Shown: positions 11,124 to 20,254, numbered from the stretch's first letter. The stretch is DNA of 46,672 nt from DATKDP01 sp035546335 (GCA_035546335.1 DATKDP010000098.1:1-46672); one strand, 5' to 3'. Numbers and translations are program-made. Notes: generated from the letters alone by a model not told the origin.

Positions 11124-12270
11124 TTCCCTCGGTGTCGGCGAGCTGCCCGACGCCGCCGACTTCGGTGACTCCGGCGCGGATACTCTCGGGCACATCCTGA
11201 GCGAGGCGCGGCCATCGCTGCCGGTGCTCGAGCGTCTGGGACTGCTCCACACGCTCGCACGTCCGGCGAGCGATCTGACGCCCATCGGCGCCTTCGGCAG
11301 AATGAGGGAAGTGTCGGCTGGCAAGGACACCACCACGGGGCATTGGGAAATGATGGGGCTGATCGTGGAAGAGCCCTTCCGGACGTATCCAGACGGATTT
11401 CCTCCAGAGATCATTCGCGAATTCGAGGGGCGAATCGGACGAGAGACCATCGGCAACAAGGCGGCTTCCGGGACGGTGATCCTCGACGAGCTCGGTGAGG
11501 AGCATATGCAGAGCGGATTTCCGATCGTCTACACCTCGGGCGATTCCGTCTTTCAGATCGCCGCGCACGAAGAAGTCATCGCACCGGAGGAGCTGTGGCG
11601 GATCTGCGCGGTGGCGCGCGAGCTGATGCGAGGCGAGCACAACATCGGCAGGATCATCGCACGTCCATTCGTCGGGGCGCGGCGAGGGGGCTTCCAGCGC
11701 ACGGCCAACCGGCGCGACTTCACCGTAACACCCACGGGAGAGACCGTCGTCGAGCGAATTCATCGAAGCGGGAAAAGGGTCGCCGCAGTAGGAAAGATCG
11801 CCGACATCTTCGATCGCATCGGGATCGACGAAGAGATCCGCAGCGAATCGAACTCCGACGGAATGGCGAAGACCGCGGAGCTGATCCGCGATTCCGACGC
11901 GGCGCTGATTTTCACGAATCTCGTCGACTTCGACTCGAAATACGGCCACCGGAACGATGTCGCCGGATACGCAGCAGCGTTGGAACGATTCGACACCGAG
12001 CTCGGACCGTTGCTCGATCTTCTTCGTCCCGACGATCTTCTCTTCATTACCGCCGATCATGGTTGCGATCCGACCGACGTATCGACCGATCACACGCGCG
12101 AGTACGTCCCGCTGATCGTGACCGGCCCATCGGTTCGCGCCGGAATCGATCTCGGCACACGCTCCACGTTCGCCGATCTCGGCTGCAGCGTCGCCGAGCA
12201 CGCAGGCGTCTCCCCGGAAGGCTTCCCCGGCACGAGTGTCCTTGCGGAAATCCGCGCCTCGCGACTATAA
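11089..12270 (+). CDS. deoB: Phosphopentomutase
   Basis: The product has 393 residues and is a manganese-dependent mutase of the alkaline phosphatase superfamily that converts (deoxy)ribose-1-phosphate to the 5-phosphate. The first metal site is VCDSLGVGELPDAADFGD. The phosphothreonine region is AGKDTTTGHWEMMG. ITADHGCDPTDVSTDHTREY gives the remaining metal ligands. A strong ribosome binding site (GGAAGGAGG) lies within the deoA coding region just before the ATG. The substrate link with deoA supports the call. Confidence 0.94.
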   Translation: MRGNRAIVLVCDSLGVGELPDAADFGDSGADTLGHILSEARPSLPVLERLGLLHTLARPASDLTPIGAFGRMREVSAGKDTTTGHWEMMGLIVEEPFRTYPDGFPPEIIREFEGRIGRETIGNKAASGTVILDELGEEHMQSGFPIVYTSGDSVFQIAAHEEVIAPEELWRICAVARELMRGEHNIGRIIARPFVGARRGGFQRTANRRDFTVTPTGETVVERIHRSGKRVAAVGKIADIFDRIGIDEEIRSESNSDGMAKTAELIRDSDAALIFTNLVDFDSKYGHRNDVAGYAAALERFDTELGPLLDLLRPDDLLFITADHGCDPTDVSTDHTREYVPLIVTGPSVRAGIDLGTRSTFADLGCSVAEHAGVSPEGFPGTSVLAEIRASRL

Positions 12271-12291
12271 CGGAGCTGAAAAGGGGGAACG

Positions 12292-13380
12292 ATGCCATTC
12301 GCTACGAGGTGGGCTGGTCGTGGGGGGGTGCACCGCGACGCGTCTCGAAACGCCGAACCGCTGGCGGACATCGCGAAGGCGCAGAGCGTGCGGCCGACAC
12401 CCCCGCTCGGCGGAAGCGACAAGGGTGAGAGGAATGAGCGTTTCGGGCGTGCGCTATGGGCCTCGGCGCTCGCCATGCTTCTGACGGCGACGCTGGGCGC
12501 TCAGGAATCGCCGGCCGAGCGCGTTTTCGAAGATGCAAAAGTGATCGCGCGCGTGATCGAGGTCGGTGGAAAGGATACGCCGCGCGATCTTCTGGAGAAG
12601 ATCCTCGCCGAAGACATCGAGCTCTTGAGGGGACGCCGCGACGACGGAACCTACCAGCACGCTCATCATGCGCAGCAGGAAGGGGGGAGACGAAAGGAAG
12701 GGCTCGGCGTGGCGGGCGAAGGGAGGATCTCGCGACAGCAGATCACCGGCGCGTTCGTCTACCGGCTGATGATCGAGTCGCCGAGCCGCCGCTATCTCGT
12801 CAGGCGAAACAGGCGAACGTTCATCGAACGGGTGGAGCTGGAGCTCACGCCGATCGAGGGACCGATCCGGAACGAGACGATCGAGGTGGCGAGCTGGATC
12901 GAGCCCGGGAGCCGGAGAACATTCGACTTCGACGAGGTAGTCCGGAAGGCCCGGGCAACGGTCTACGCCAGAACCGACGAGCGCGGTGGAAGCGCCTCTC
13001 TCGAGATCATTCTGCTCGAAGCGCGCGTCGTCGATAACACCGACAGCCCGTGGTACCTCGCGGTGCAGAATGCGAAACTGCTCGAGCAGAGCCTGAAAAA
13101 AGGAGATCTGGCCAATGCTCGGACGACAGCGAACATGGTCATGTCGTCTCTTCGTGACCACCTCCCGCACCAGGCGCCCGCAGCGTCGGCAGTCGAGCCG
13201 CCCGGCATCGCAGAGACCCCTGAGCCGATGAGCGGCGGACGTCTCGAGCCAACGCCGCAGATCGAGATCTATTTCGAGTTGCAGCAGATCCAGGATCTTC
13301 TGACGGGGACCGAGAGCGAGAGGAGGGAAGGGATGGACAAGCTCCACCAGCTCGTTCGCCGGCTGCGGCCGTTGCGGTGA
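12292..13380 (+). CDS. Predicted exported protein of unknown function
   Basis: The product has 362 residues if the ATG at 12292 is used; it follows the AAGGGGG ribosome binding site well. A hydrophobic export-type segment (ALWASALAMLLTATLGAQES) only begins near residue 55. The preceding part is a basic, proline- and glycine-rich stretch (SVRPTPPLGGSDKGERNE) unlike a normal signal peptide n-region. No in-frame ATG lies between it and the hydrophobic core. The mature part is charged and helical, with no domain recognised. It follows deoB by 21 bp. Either the start is unusual or an element has been inserted at the 5' end. Confidence 0.65.
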   Translation: MPFATRWAGRGGVHRDASRNAEPLADIAKAQSVRPTPPLGGSDKGERNERFGRALWASALAMLLTATLGAQESPAERVFEDAKVIARVIEVGGKDTPRDLLEKILAEDIELLRGRRDDGTYQHAHHAQQEGGRRKEGLGVAGEGRISRQQITGAFVYRLMIESPSRRYLVRRNRRTFIERVELELTPIEGPIRNETIEVASWIEPGSRRTFDFDEVVRKARATVYARTDERGGSASLEIILLEARVVDNTDSPWYLAVQNAKLLEQSLKKGDLANARTTANMVMSSLRDHLPHQAPAASAVEPPGIAETPEPMSGGRLEPTPQIEIYFELQQIQDLLTGTESERREGMDKLHQLVRRLRPLR

Positions 13381-13626
13381 GCGAAGATTCCGATCCTCGG
13401 CCCGGTGACGGGCGACACGGCAAGCCATTGGCAGCAGTCATCGTTCGCGCCAGGGGCCGGACATCGGAATCGGAATGTCCAGCCACAAACTCTTCAACTG
13501 CAAAGTTTTGGAATTAAAGATGGCAGAACCTTGTTCGCGGATTCGAGGCCGGGTTTTTTCCCAGCAGTGCGGCAACTGGCGCGACTTCCTCCCCAATTTC
13601 TCATGCGACACAGCGTGTCGCTGAGT
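13381..13626. other. Intergenic region upstream of carD
   Basis: The gap between the exported-protein gene and carD is 306 bp. Apart from the promoter at 13627-13655 I see no gene or strong repeat. The sequence is more AT-rich (AACTGCAAAGTTTTGGAATT around 13496-13515) than its surroundings. Confidence 0.5.
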
Positions 13627-13655
13627 TTGACCCGCAGCCCCGGTTGCCATAGAAT
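13627..13655 (+). promoter_or_regulatory. Sigma-70-type promoter of carD
   Basis: TTGACC (13627-13632) and TAGAAT (13650-13655) are separated by exactly 17 bp, so both boxes differ from consensus by one base. Transcription would start near 13662. The AAGGAG ribosome binding site (about 13675) and TTG start (13687) follow. This is the best housekeeping promoter seen in the window. Confidence 0.75.
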
Positions 13656-13686
13656 GCCCCGGCTAACTTGCACAAAGGAGTGAGGC

Positions 13687-14190
13687 TTGTCTTTCAAAGT
13701 CGGCGATAAGCTCGTCTATCCTAACCATGGTGTCACTGTCGTCGAACAAATCGGTGAATCGGTCCTCGCGGAATCGAATACCTGCTATCACCTCCGTCTT
13801 CTCGCGAACGACTCCCGCCTGATGGTTCCGGTCGCCAACACCGACCGAGTCGGCCTGCGGCGGCTTTATCCTCAGAAGGAGATCAAGAGTCTGCTCACCG
13901 CTCTCGAAAAGAAAGAGAGCAAGACTCACTCCGACTGGAAGGGCAGGTATCGCGAGAACCTCGAGAGGATGAAGACCGGCAGGCTCGAAGACGTGGCCGA
14001 TGTCCTCAAGAACCTCGATGAGGTTCAGAAGCGGAAGAGCCTTTCGTTCCGCGAGAAAAAGATGTACGACCGCGCCAAGTATCTGCTCGTCTCCGAGATC
14101 GCGATCGTCAAGAACATTCCCGAGACGGAAGCGGAGAACCTCGTCGAGCGCTGCCTGAGCAAGGCGGAGAAAGAGCTCGTCGGACATTAG
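13687..14190 (+). CDS. carD: CarD-family transcriptional regulator
   Basis: The product has 167 residues. The N-terminal RNA-polymerase-interacting, Tudor-like domain has the family signature FKVGDKLVYPNHGVTVVEQI. The C-terminal helical DNA-binding part includes LSFREKKMYDRAKYLLVSEI. CarD proteins bind the RNAP beta subunit and stabilise open complexes at housekeeping promoters. The TTG start is supported by AAGGAG seven bases before it and by the family N-terminus. A strong promoter lies just upstream and a long hairpin just downstream, so it is probably transcribed alone. Confidence 0.93.
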   Translation: MSFKVGDKLVYPNHGVTVVEQIGESVLAESNTCYHLRLLANDSRLMVPVANTDRVGLRRLYPQKEIKSLLTALEKKESKTHSDWKGRYRENLERMKTGRLEDVADVLKNLDEVQKRKSLSFREKKMYDRAKYLLVSEIAIVKNIPETEAENLVERCLSKAEKELVGH

Positions 14191-14204
14191 TCTCGCAATC
14201 CCCG

Positions 14205-14255
14205 GGGCGGGTTTGAACCGATCAGGTCAAAAACCGGGCGGTTGAAAACCCGCCC
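14205..14255. terminator. Long imperfect hairpin after carD
   Basis: GGGCGGGTTT (14205-14214) pairs with AAACCCGCCC (14246-14255). Inside it AACCG (14216-14220) pairs with CGGTT (14239-14243). There is no T tract, so it may be a REP-like structure rather than a classical intrinsic terminator. Confidence 0.5.
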
Positions 14256-14314
14256 TCCGGGGGCGCGGGCTTCCAACCCGTTCTTTTCGTCGATATCCCT
14301 TCCGATTCGTGCCG

Positions 14315-15196
14315 ATGTCAGCCACATCACGACTCCCTGACTGGATTCGCGACAAGAAGCTGAACCTCAGCGAGCTTCACGTCATCAAGTCGCTTTTTCG
14401 CGAAAAATCCCTGCACTCGGTCTGCGAATCGCTCGCTTGTCCGAATCGCTCGGAATGTTTTTCCCGCGGTACGGCGACATTCATGATCCTGGGGGATGTC
14501 TGCACGCGAGCCTGCGGGTTCTGCAACGTCACGACCGGCCGGCCGTACGCCCCTCCATCTCCGGAGGAACCGCGGTCGGTGGCCGAGACGGCAAGCGCAA
14601 TGCAACTGCGACACGTCGTGGTGACATCGGTCACGCGCGACGACCTTCCCGACGGTGGAGCGATGCAGTTCGTCCAGACCATTCGCGCCCTTCGAGCCGA
14701 GCTGCCCGAGGTGGCGATCGAAGTCCTGACGCCCGACTTCCACGGAAACCTCGAGGCGGTCGCCGCGGTCGCCGCAGCTCGCCCCGACTACTACAATCAC
14801 AACGTCGAGACCGTTCCCCGCCTCTACGATCACGTGCGCCCCGGATCGCGATTCGATCGATCGATCAGCCTTCTCCGGCATGTCAAGCACCTCGACGATC
14901 GGATCATCACGAAATCGGGCTTCATGCTCGGCCTCGGGGAGACACGCGACGAGGTGATCTCCGTCATGGAACGCCTGCTCGAGGTGGGATGTGAGATTCT
15001 GACCATCGGACAATACCTTCAGCCGAAGAAGGAAAAACTCGACGTCGTCGAGTATGTCCATCCGAGTGTTTTCGAAGAATATCGCCGGATCGCCGAAGCG
15101 CTCGGTTTCGCCGCCGTCTTCTCCGGCCCCTTCGTCCGATCTTCGTACATGGCCGATCTCGTCGGCTCGCTTGCCAGACCGTCGCGATTCCTCTAG
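14315..15196 (+). CDS. lipA: Lipoyl synthase LipA
   Basis: This 293-residue radical-SAM enzyme inserts sulfur into octanoyl-lipoyl domains. The auxiliary cluster cysteines are Cys37, Cys42 and Cys48 in SVCESLACPNRSECFS. The SAM cluster is Cys63-X3-Cys67-X2-Cys70 in DVCTRACGFC. The C-terminal block GPFVRSSYMADLV carries the conserved RSSY serine ligand. A GTG two codons upstream (14309) is an alternative start; neither has a clear ribosome binding site. No lipB lies nearby. Confidence 0.95.
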   Translation: MSATSRLPDWIRDKKLNLSELHVIKSLFREKSLHSVCESLACPNRSECFSRGTATFMILGDVCTRACGFCNVTTGRPYAPPSPEEPRSVAETASAMQLRHVVVTSVTRDDLPDGGAMQFVQTIRALRAELPEVAIEVLTPDFHGNLEAVAAVAAARPDYYNHNVETVPRLYDHVRPGSRFDRSISLLRHVKHLDDRIITKSGFMLGLGETRDEVISVMERLLEVGCEILTIGQYLQPKKEKLDVVEYVHPSVFEEYRRIAEALGFAAVFSGPFVRSSYMADLVGSLARPSRFL

Positions 15197-15207
15197 CCTC
15201 GAAGGCG

Positions 15208-16140
15208 ATGAGGCACCGACCGAATGCCGGCGAGCGAGAGCGGCCTCGCACGCAGTTCTTCACCACCTATCTGCCGATATACCTCGATTATCTCGTCGTG
15301 GAGAAGGGCCTCGCGCGCAACTCCGTCCAATCGTATGCCACCGATCTGACGAGCTTCGGTCGCCATCTCGCCGCCCGGGAGGTCGAGCTCGAAAAGGTCG
15401 AGCGGATCGACATCGTCCGTTACTTTCAGTCGCTGCGGTCCGGAGGCATTTCCGCCCGCTCGGTCGCTCGGGCTCTCGCGGCGATTCGCGGATTGTTCCG
15501 ATTTCTCGCTGCCGAGAGCCACCTGAAGCTCGATCCGACCGAGAACATCGAGAGTCCGAAACTGTGGTCGAACCTCCCTAAGACACTGCAACCGAACGAG
15601 ATCGAGGCGCTGCTCGCCGCTCCCGACTCCGCTACAGCCGCGGGATGCCGCGACAAGGCGATGCTCGAGCTGCTCTACGCGACCGGTCTTCGCGTGAGCG
15701 AGCTCGTCAGAGTCCGGCTCGACGATCTCGTTCTCGACGCCGGCTTTCTCCGTACGATCGGCAAGGGGTCGAAGGAGCGAATCGTGCCTTTCGGCGATAC
15801 GGCCTGTGCGGCGGTCGTCTCCTACATCGAAAGCGCGCGTCCCGCGTTCGACAAACATGGTGATTCCACTCTCTTTCTCTCGATTCGGGGTCGCGGCTTC
15901 TCCCGCCAGTCGGTGTGGATCAAGATCACGAAGTACGCGAGAGACGCCGGGATCAGGGCGAAAATCTCACCACACATGCTTCGGCATTCCTTTGCAACGC
16001 ATCTTCTGGAGAACGGGGCTGATCTCCGCTCGGTGCAGATGATGCTCGGCCATTCGGACATCTCCACGACCCAGATCTACACGCATGTGTCGAAGGCGCG
16101 GTTGCAGCAGCTTTACGAGAAATACCACCCGCGGGCATAA
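15208..16140 (+). CDS. xerD: Tyrosine recombinase XerD-type
   Basis: The product has 310 residues and is a site-specific recombinase expected to resolve chromosome dimers at dif. The N-terminal SAM-like core-binding domain is about residues 17-105. The catalytic set is intact: Arg162 (ATGLRVSEL), Lys186 (GKGSKER), His256 and Arg259 (HMLRHSFATHL), His282 (LGHSDIS), Tyr291 (IYTHV). The wording HSDISTTQIYTHVSKARL favours XerD over XerC. It begins 11 bp after lipA. A phage-type integrase is unlikely because length and sequence match the housekeeping pair. Confidence 0.92.
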   Translation: MRHRPNAGERERPRTQFFTTYLPIYLDYLVVEKGLARNSVQSYATDLTSFGRHLAAREVELEKVERIDIVRYFQSLRSGGISARSVARALAAIRGLFRFLAAESHLKLDPTENIESPKLWSNLPKTLQPNEIEALLAAPDSATAAGCRDKAMLELLYATGLRVSELVRVRLDDLVLDAGFLRTIGKGSKERIVPFGDTACAAVVSYIESARPAFDKHGDSTLFLSIRGRGFSRQSVWIKITKYARDAGIRAKISPHMLRHSFATHLLENGADLRSVQMMLGHSDISTTQIYTHVSKARLQQLYEKYHPRA

Positions 16141-16174
16141 TCGAGCGGTCGAAGCCGGTTCCATAGCAACTGAG

Positions 16175-16903
16175 ATGCGTGCTCGAAACGTTTTCATCGG
16201 CGTAGCCCTCCTTTTCGGCCTGGCGCCGCTCGCGAGAGCGGACATCGTCCTGCTGACCAACGGCCGTTTCGTCAAGGCGCCGTCGTACACGGTCACCGAG
16301 GGGGAAGTGCTGATCTCGCTGGCGGACGGCGGAAGGATCCAGCTGCCGATTCATCACGTCGAGAGGATCGTCGACGACGAGATCATCGTTCTCGACGGCA
16401 CCACCGAGCGTCCGGCGACCATCAGCGGAGTCTTCCCGCAGAGATCGTGGCGCTTCGATGAGACGAGACGGCCTCTGTTCGCTTCCGGTTACGATCCGAT
16501 CATCCTGGCAGCAGCCCGCAAGTTCGATGTGGACGCCGCCCTCGTCTCCGCGGTCATCAAGGCAGAGTCCGACTACAGGCCACGTGCCGTCTCCCACAAA
16601 GGTGCCCGAGGTCTGATGCAGCTCATGCCGGCCACGGCGCTCCGGTTCGGCGTCACCGATTCATTCGATCCGGAAGCCAATATCCATGGCGGCACCCGCT
16701 ATCTCCGCTGGCTCCTCGGGAAGTTCGAAGGAAACGCCGACCTCGCCGTGGCGGCCTACAACGCCGGCGAAGGGAACGTGTTCAAATACAACGGAGTTCC
16801 ACCGTTCCGCGAGACGGTTCAGTACATTCACCGCATCGCACGCCATCTCGAGCGCTTCGAAGCACAACCCTCATCCTCGTCGAATCAGGTCGTCGCGCGG
16901 TAG
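16175..16903 (+). CDS. Secreted lytic transglycosylase (SLT/GEWL fold)
   Basis: The product has 242 residues with a signal peptide (residues 1-22, ending LAPLARA). A short N-terminal beta region, about 23-85, resembles a DUF4124-like or SH3-like module. The transglycosylase domain follows: the catalytic glutamate is Glu131 in VIKAESDYRPRAVS, with GARGLMQLMPATALRFGV and AVAAYNAGEGNVFKYNGVPP after it. It cleaves peptidoglycan to 1,6-anhydro products in the periplasm. It starts 34 bp after xerD. The frame is open into xerD, but the ATG at 16175 directly precedes the signal peptide. Confidence 0.9.
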   Translation: MRARNVFIGVALLFGLAPLARADIVLLTNGRFVKAPSYTVTEGEVLISLADGGRIQLPIHHVERIVDDEIIVLDGTTERPATISGVFPQRSWRFDETRRPLFASGYDPIILAAARKFDVDAALVSAVIKAESDYRPRAVSHKGARGLMQLMPATALRFGVTDSFDPEANIHGGTRYLRWLLGKFEGNADLAVAAYNAGEGNVFKYNGVPPFRETVQYIHRIARHLERFEAQPSSSSNQVVAR

Positions 16904-16920
16904 CAGGGTTCCTCGTGGGG

Positions 16921-16987
16921 GTCGGGCGTCCTCGCCACGACCGCGATGGCAGTCCTCGCCATCGCTGGCAGGGCCCAGAGGCCCGAC
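16921..16987. repeat. Nested palindromic intergenic element (family B)
   Basis: The outer arms GTCGGGC (16921-16927) and GCCCGAC (16981-16987) are perfect complements. Inside, GCGATGGC (16943-16950) pairs with GCCATCGC (16958-16965). The 21-base string at 16952-16972 recurs in inverse orientation at 30014-30034. Confidence 0.75.
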
Positions 16988-17066
16988 ATGAAAAACCGCG
17001 CTGCTCTTTCACATTTTCCTGGCACCCCTGCCGGGGTGCTCAGATTGCGATGTCGGGCCTCGCCGA

Positions 17067-17096
17067 CCGGTGGTGGCGCTCCGCGCTCACCACCGG
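17067..17096 (-). terminator. Hairpin immediately after the PP2C phosphatase stop
   Basis: CCGGTGGTG (17067-17075) and CACCACCGG (17088-17096) form a perfect 9-bp stem. It abuts the TAG stop of the minus-strand gene at 17097. It lacks a T tract, so it is a probable transcript-end structure or REP-like unit. Confidence 0.55.
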
Positions 17097-19199
17097 CTAT
17101 GTTCCGGTATCCCTTCGGGATGCTTGGGAATCGCGGGCCACTCGCGCTACGATCTCTTCCTCGGCCGGTGTCGTCATCGAAAAGGAAGCGAGCTGATCGA
17201 AGCGGATGATCATCACCGTCCGGTCGTCGTCCGCCGGCCGGTCGCCGGAGTGAAGCGCAACGGCTGCGAGAATCGCCTCCTGAACATCTGCCGGAGACTC
17301 TCCCGTCATCCGACCGAGAATCTGTTCGAGTTGAATGAAGCCGAACGGCTCCCCCTGAGGATCCTGCGCCTCGATAATCCCGTCGGAGAGATACACCAGA
17401 GTATCTGCCTCATGCAGCGACATCTCGACCGTCGTAGCCAGCAGTTCGGGGCGAACTCCCAGGGGAAGCGACGACGATTCGATGGCGATCGGCTCGACTC
17501 CCTTCCGGAGAACGTAGGGGTAGAGATGGCCGGCATTGGTATGACGGACGGTGCCGTGCTGGAGATCGAAGATGGTGAAGGCGAGGGTCATGAAGGCCCG
17601 CTTTTCCGTCGAGCGGAAAACGAGCTCGTTCAGGCGCCGGAAGAGCGCCTCTTCGTCGACCCCTTCTTCGACCAGAGTGGTGATGGCCGCCTTGACCATG
17701 GCCATCACCAGCCCGGTCGAGAGTCCGTGACCCGAGACGTCGCCGATGGTGACGGCCAGGCGTGTCGCATCGAGATTGAACACGTCGTAGTAGTCGCCTC
17801 CGATCGATGCCGTCGGCTCGAAATGGGCTGAGAACGAGACTCCGCGGAAGCCGGGTCCTTCCTTCGGCAGGAGGTTCCGCTGGATCGTCGCGGCAATCGC
17901 GATCTCGCTCTGCAGCCGCTCTTTTTCGGCGACCGTGGTCAGGAGCGTCGAGATCGATTCGGTCATTCGATCGAACGATTGCGCCATCTGACCGAGCTGG
18001 TTGTCGCGGTTCATCCGGATTCGATAGGAGAAGTCTCCCCGTTCGACCGCGGTCGTTCCTTTTTCGATTCGGTTCACGGCACGCGAGATCGAGAAGATCA
18101 GGACGGCGGCGAAGAGAGTTGCGGGAAGGTAGATCAGAAGCAGCAGTCCGGCGATCCCGCCGATCACCCCGAGCAGACCCTTCGCGTAGTCGGAGCTGCC
18201 GAAGTAGAACTCGAGCAGGTTCGACCAGGGGTTCCAGATCAGCGTGAAGACGCGCTGTTCCTGATCAGGCTCCCCGCTCGCCCAGTCGAACAGCGGCGGG
18301 CTGAGATCCCACCAGAGGATCCCGTTGGGCCGGAGACCTCGCTCGAAGAACGCGCCGAAAAACGATTCGTCGATATCGGTCTGCAGCGAGGTTCCGTCGG
18401 CCCGATCGATCTTCACCACATTCTTCGATCCCCTCCGCTTCGCAGGCTTCTTCCCGTCGACTGCCTCCGGTTCCGCCTGCGACTCGTCGGAGCTGCCCAG
18501 GTCGTACTCGGTCGCGCGTCCGGCACGCCGCCGCTCCCTCGCCGCCGAATAGGTCACGATCATTCCATTTTTCTTCTCGAGATGACGTCCCCATGCCTCG
18601 TCGAGCGGCTGGAGGAGAACGACGGTGCGCGCGGTATTTCCCTCCTCGTAGATGCGGGAGGAGGAAAGAAACACGTCGTCGTCGCGAATGAGCAGTCCCG
18701 TGAACGACTCGGAGAGCAGCCATGGCGGCAGCTCCGACTTCTCGCCCTTCCTGACCTCGTGAATCTGAAGTGTGGAAAGAGCGTTCGCCGGTACCTGGCC
18801 TGCAATTGCGTACTCCAGGTTCCAGAGATCCATCCGGGAAAGAAACGTCTGCCGCTCGGTCCTGTAAGTCGTCTGGCTCAGAACACCGGCGATCGCATAG
18901 CCGATGGCGACGACCAGGACCGCGAAGAGAAGGAAGGGGAGGATGCCGATCAGAAAGTAACTGAGTGCGAGGCGCCTCCCGACGCGCCAGAAGAGCTTTC
19001 TGAGGATGTAGCGAACTGCGACCGCCAGCCAGTAGAGCGTCAGCAGGATCAGGGCCGTTCGGGCGATGACCTCGGCCAGATCGATGATGACGAGGCCGCC
19101 GCCGAGCCGGGTGACGACTTTGTCGATCTGCTCGAGCAGGACCACCAGCACGAAGGCGGCCAGCCAGAGAGCTCCTGCGACTTTTCGGGATCGCTTCAT
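17097..19199 (-). CDS. Membrane PP2C (RsbU/SpoIIE-type) serine phosphatase with HAMP domain
   Basis: The product has 700 residues. Membrane segments lie at about 8-23, 46-66 and 79-107. An extracytoplasmic sensor region of some 235 residues follows, with a basic/acidic low-complexity insert near 235-260. The next membrane segment is about 341-372, then a HAMP linker (about 372-425) and a PP2C/SpoIIE phosphatase domain (about 440-680). Metal-binding blocks are SIGGDYYDVF (about 465-474) and GDVSGHGLSTG (486-496). Such proteins dephosphorylate anti-anti-sigma factors in partner-switching pathways. No kinase or STAS partner lies adjacent, so the target is unknown. The start ATG is the only good one, near a divergent promoter region. 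Confidence 0.9.
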   Translation of the reverse strand: MKRSRKVAGALWLAAFVLVVLLEQIDKVVTRLGGGLVIIDLAEVIARTALILLTLYWLAVAVRYILRKLFWRVGRRLALSYFLIGILPFLLFAVLVVAIGYAIAGVLSQTTYRTERQTFLSRMDLWNLEYAIAGQVPANALSTLQIHEVRKGEKSELPPWLLSESFTGLLIRDDDVFLSSSRIYEEGNTARTVVLLQPLDEAWGRHLEKKNGMIVTYSAARERRRAGRATEYDLGSSDESQAEPEAVDGKKPAKRRGSKNVVKIDRADGTSLQTDIDESFFGAFFERGLRPNGILWWDLSPPLFDWASGEPDQEQRVFTLIWNPWSNLLEFYFGSSDYAKGLLGVIGGIAGLLLLIYLPATLFAAVLIFSISRAVNRIEKGTTAVERGDFSYRIRMNRDNQLGQMAQSFDRMTESISTLLTTVAEKERLQSEIAIAATIQRNLLPKEGPGFRGVSFSAHFEPTASIGGDYYDVFNLDATRLAVTIGDVSGHGLSTGLVMAMVKAAITTLVEEGVDEEALFRRLNELVFRSTEKRAFMTLAFTIFDLQHGTVRHTNAGHLYPYVLRKGVEPIAIESSSLPLGVRPELLATTVEMSLHEADTLVYLSDGIIEAQDPQGEPFGFIQLEQILGRMTGESPADVQEAILAAVALHSGDRPADDDRTVMIIRFDQLASFSMTTPAEEEIVARVARDSQASRRDTGT

Positions 19200-19261
19200 T
19201 CGGGCTTCGTGCAGTTAAGATATCAGTCGCGCGCGCGACGCGAAACGAGAAACGAGACTCA
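19200..19261. promoter_or_regulatory. Short divergent promoter region
   Basis: Only 62 bp separate the phosphatase gene (-) and the membrane-protein gene (+). It contains the AT-rich stretch TTAAGATATC (about 19215-19224), which can be read as a -10-like box on either strand. No -35 box is clear. Confidence 0.35.
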
Positions 19262-20254
19262 ATGTCCATATACGGAGAAAACGGGCTGCGGTTCCGACCT
19301 GCGCCGAATCCTCTCGCTCTCGGGGCGACCATGACCTCGCTGCTGGTGATCGGTGCGGCGTTGACCGCTGTACTGATCAGCCTGACCGATCTCGCCTTCG
19401 CCCGCGCCGCAGGACTCAATGCGCCGCTGTACCACCACGCCCCGATCGGCTGGCCGGCGCCCCTGCCGATTCTCGCGGCACCTCCGCTCGCTCCACTCTA
19501 CACGTGGCTGATGCCCACCGTGATCGCGGGCTCGCTGAGTATCGCATTTCTCCTCGTCTGGTTCTGGCCGACGGAGCAGCGCTTCGACACACGACTCTTC
19601 ATCCACGCCCTCGCCTTCGATCTCGTCATCTGGGGAGCCCTCGCTCCGGCATTCGTATTCCGCAGTTTCGAAAGACTCACGTTGTACTCCGGCATTCCCG
19701 CCGTCGCATGGTCGCTCGTTGCGCTAGCCGCCGGAGCGTGGACGGTCGTGCTGATTCAGCGCAAACTGACCGATCTGCTGATGAACGTTTTCCCGATGTG
19801 GACGCCGGGGCAGCGGCTCATGCGCTGGATGATCATGATCCCGCTGCCGTTCGGACTCTTCGCAGCGGCCTGCTGGATCAACGACTATCGGCCTGGAGTC
19901 TGGGCATCCGCCGCCGCGCTCGCGGCCTCGCTGCTCGAGACTCTCTCGCGACGGCCAAAGGAACGCCACGAGGAGATTCGGAATCCCGAGATGCGGGAGG
20001 CGGCTTTCACCCTTCCCCTCGTCGCAGCCGGCGTGGTCGCTCTGACGCTCTTCGCCTTCGGCCTGCCCCACCGCGGCACACAACGGGCAGTCGTGCTGGA
20101 CGATGGCAGCGTGAAGAGAGTCCGGCTTTCGGCACTGCGACCTCTTCTCCGGTTCGACGCGCTGCGCTCCGACATCAGAAAGGATCAGATCGAGCCGCCG
20201 GAGCTCGACATCCGCTGGTCGAAGGAACGCAGAAAACCAGCGGTGAAGCCGTAG
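19262..20254 (+). CDS. Polytopic membrane protein of unknown function
   Basis: The product has 330 residues with about six or seven hydrophobic segments in the first two thirds, one more near residues 243-263, and a basic soluble tail. The conserved-looking QRKLTDLLMNVFPMWTPGQR lies between membrane segments. No family was recognised. It is transcribed away from the PP2C phosphatase gene; a shared regulatory region is possible but a functional link is not shown. Confidence 0.75.
   Translation: MSIYGENGLRFRPAPNPLALGATMTSLLVIGAALTAVLISLTDLAFARAAGLNAPLYHHAPIGWPAPLPILAAPPLAPLYTWLMPTVIAGSLSIAFLLVWFWPTEQRFDTRLFIHALAFDLVIWGALAPAFVFRSFERLTLYSGIPAVAWSLVALAAGAWTVVLIQRKLTDLLMNVFPMWTPGQRLMRWMIMIPLPFGLFAAACWINDYRPGVWASAAALAASLLETLSRRPKERHEEIRNPEMREAAFTLPLVAAGVVALTLFAFGLPHRGTQRAVVLDDGSVKRVRLSALRPLLRFDALRSDIRKDQIEPPELDIRWSKERRKPAVKP

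Noticed and set aside
9627..11459. 610-codon minus-strand frame across deoA and deoB
   Set aside because: Arginine-rich antisense translation with no recognisable motif; both sense genes are clear.
15208..16140. Phage or integron integrase
   Set aside because: Sequence and length match housekeeping XerD, with no att site or phage genes around.
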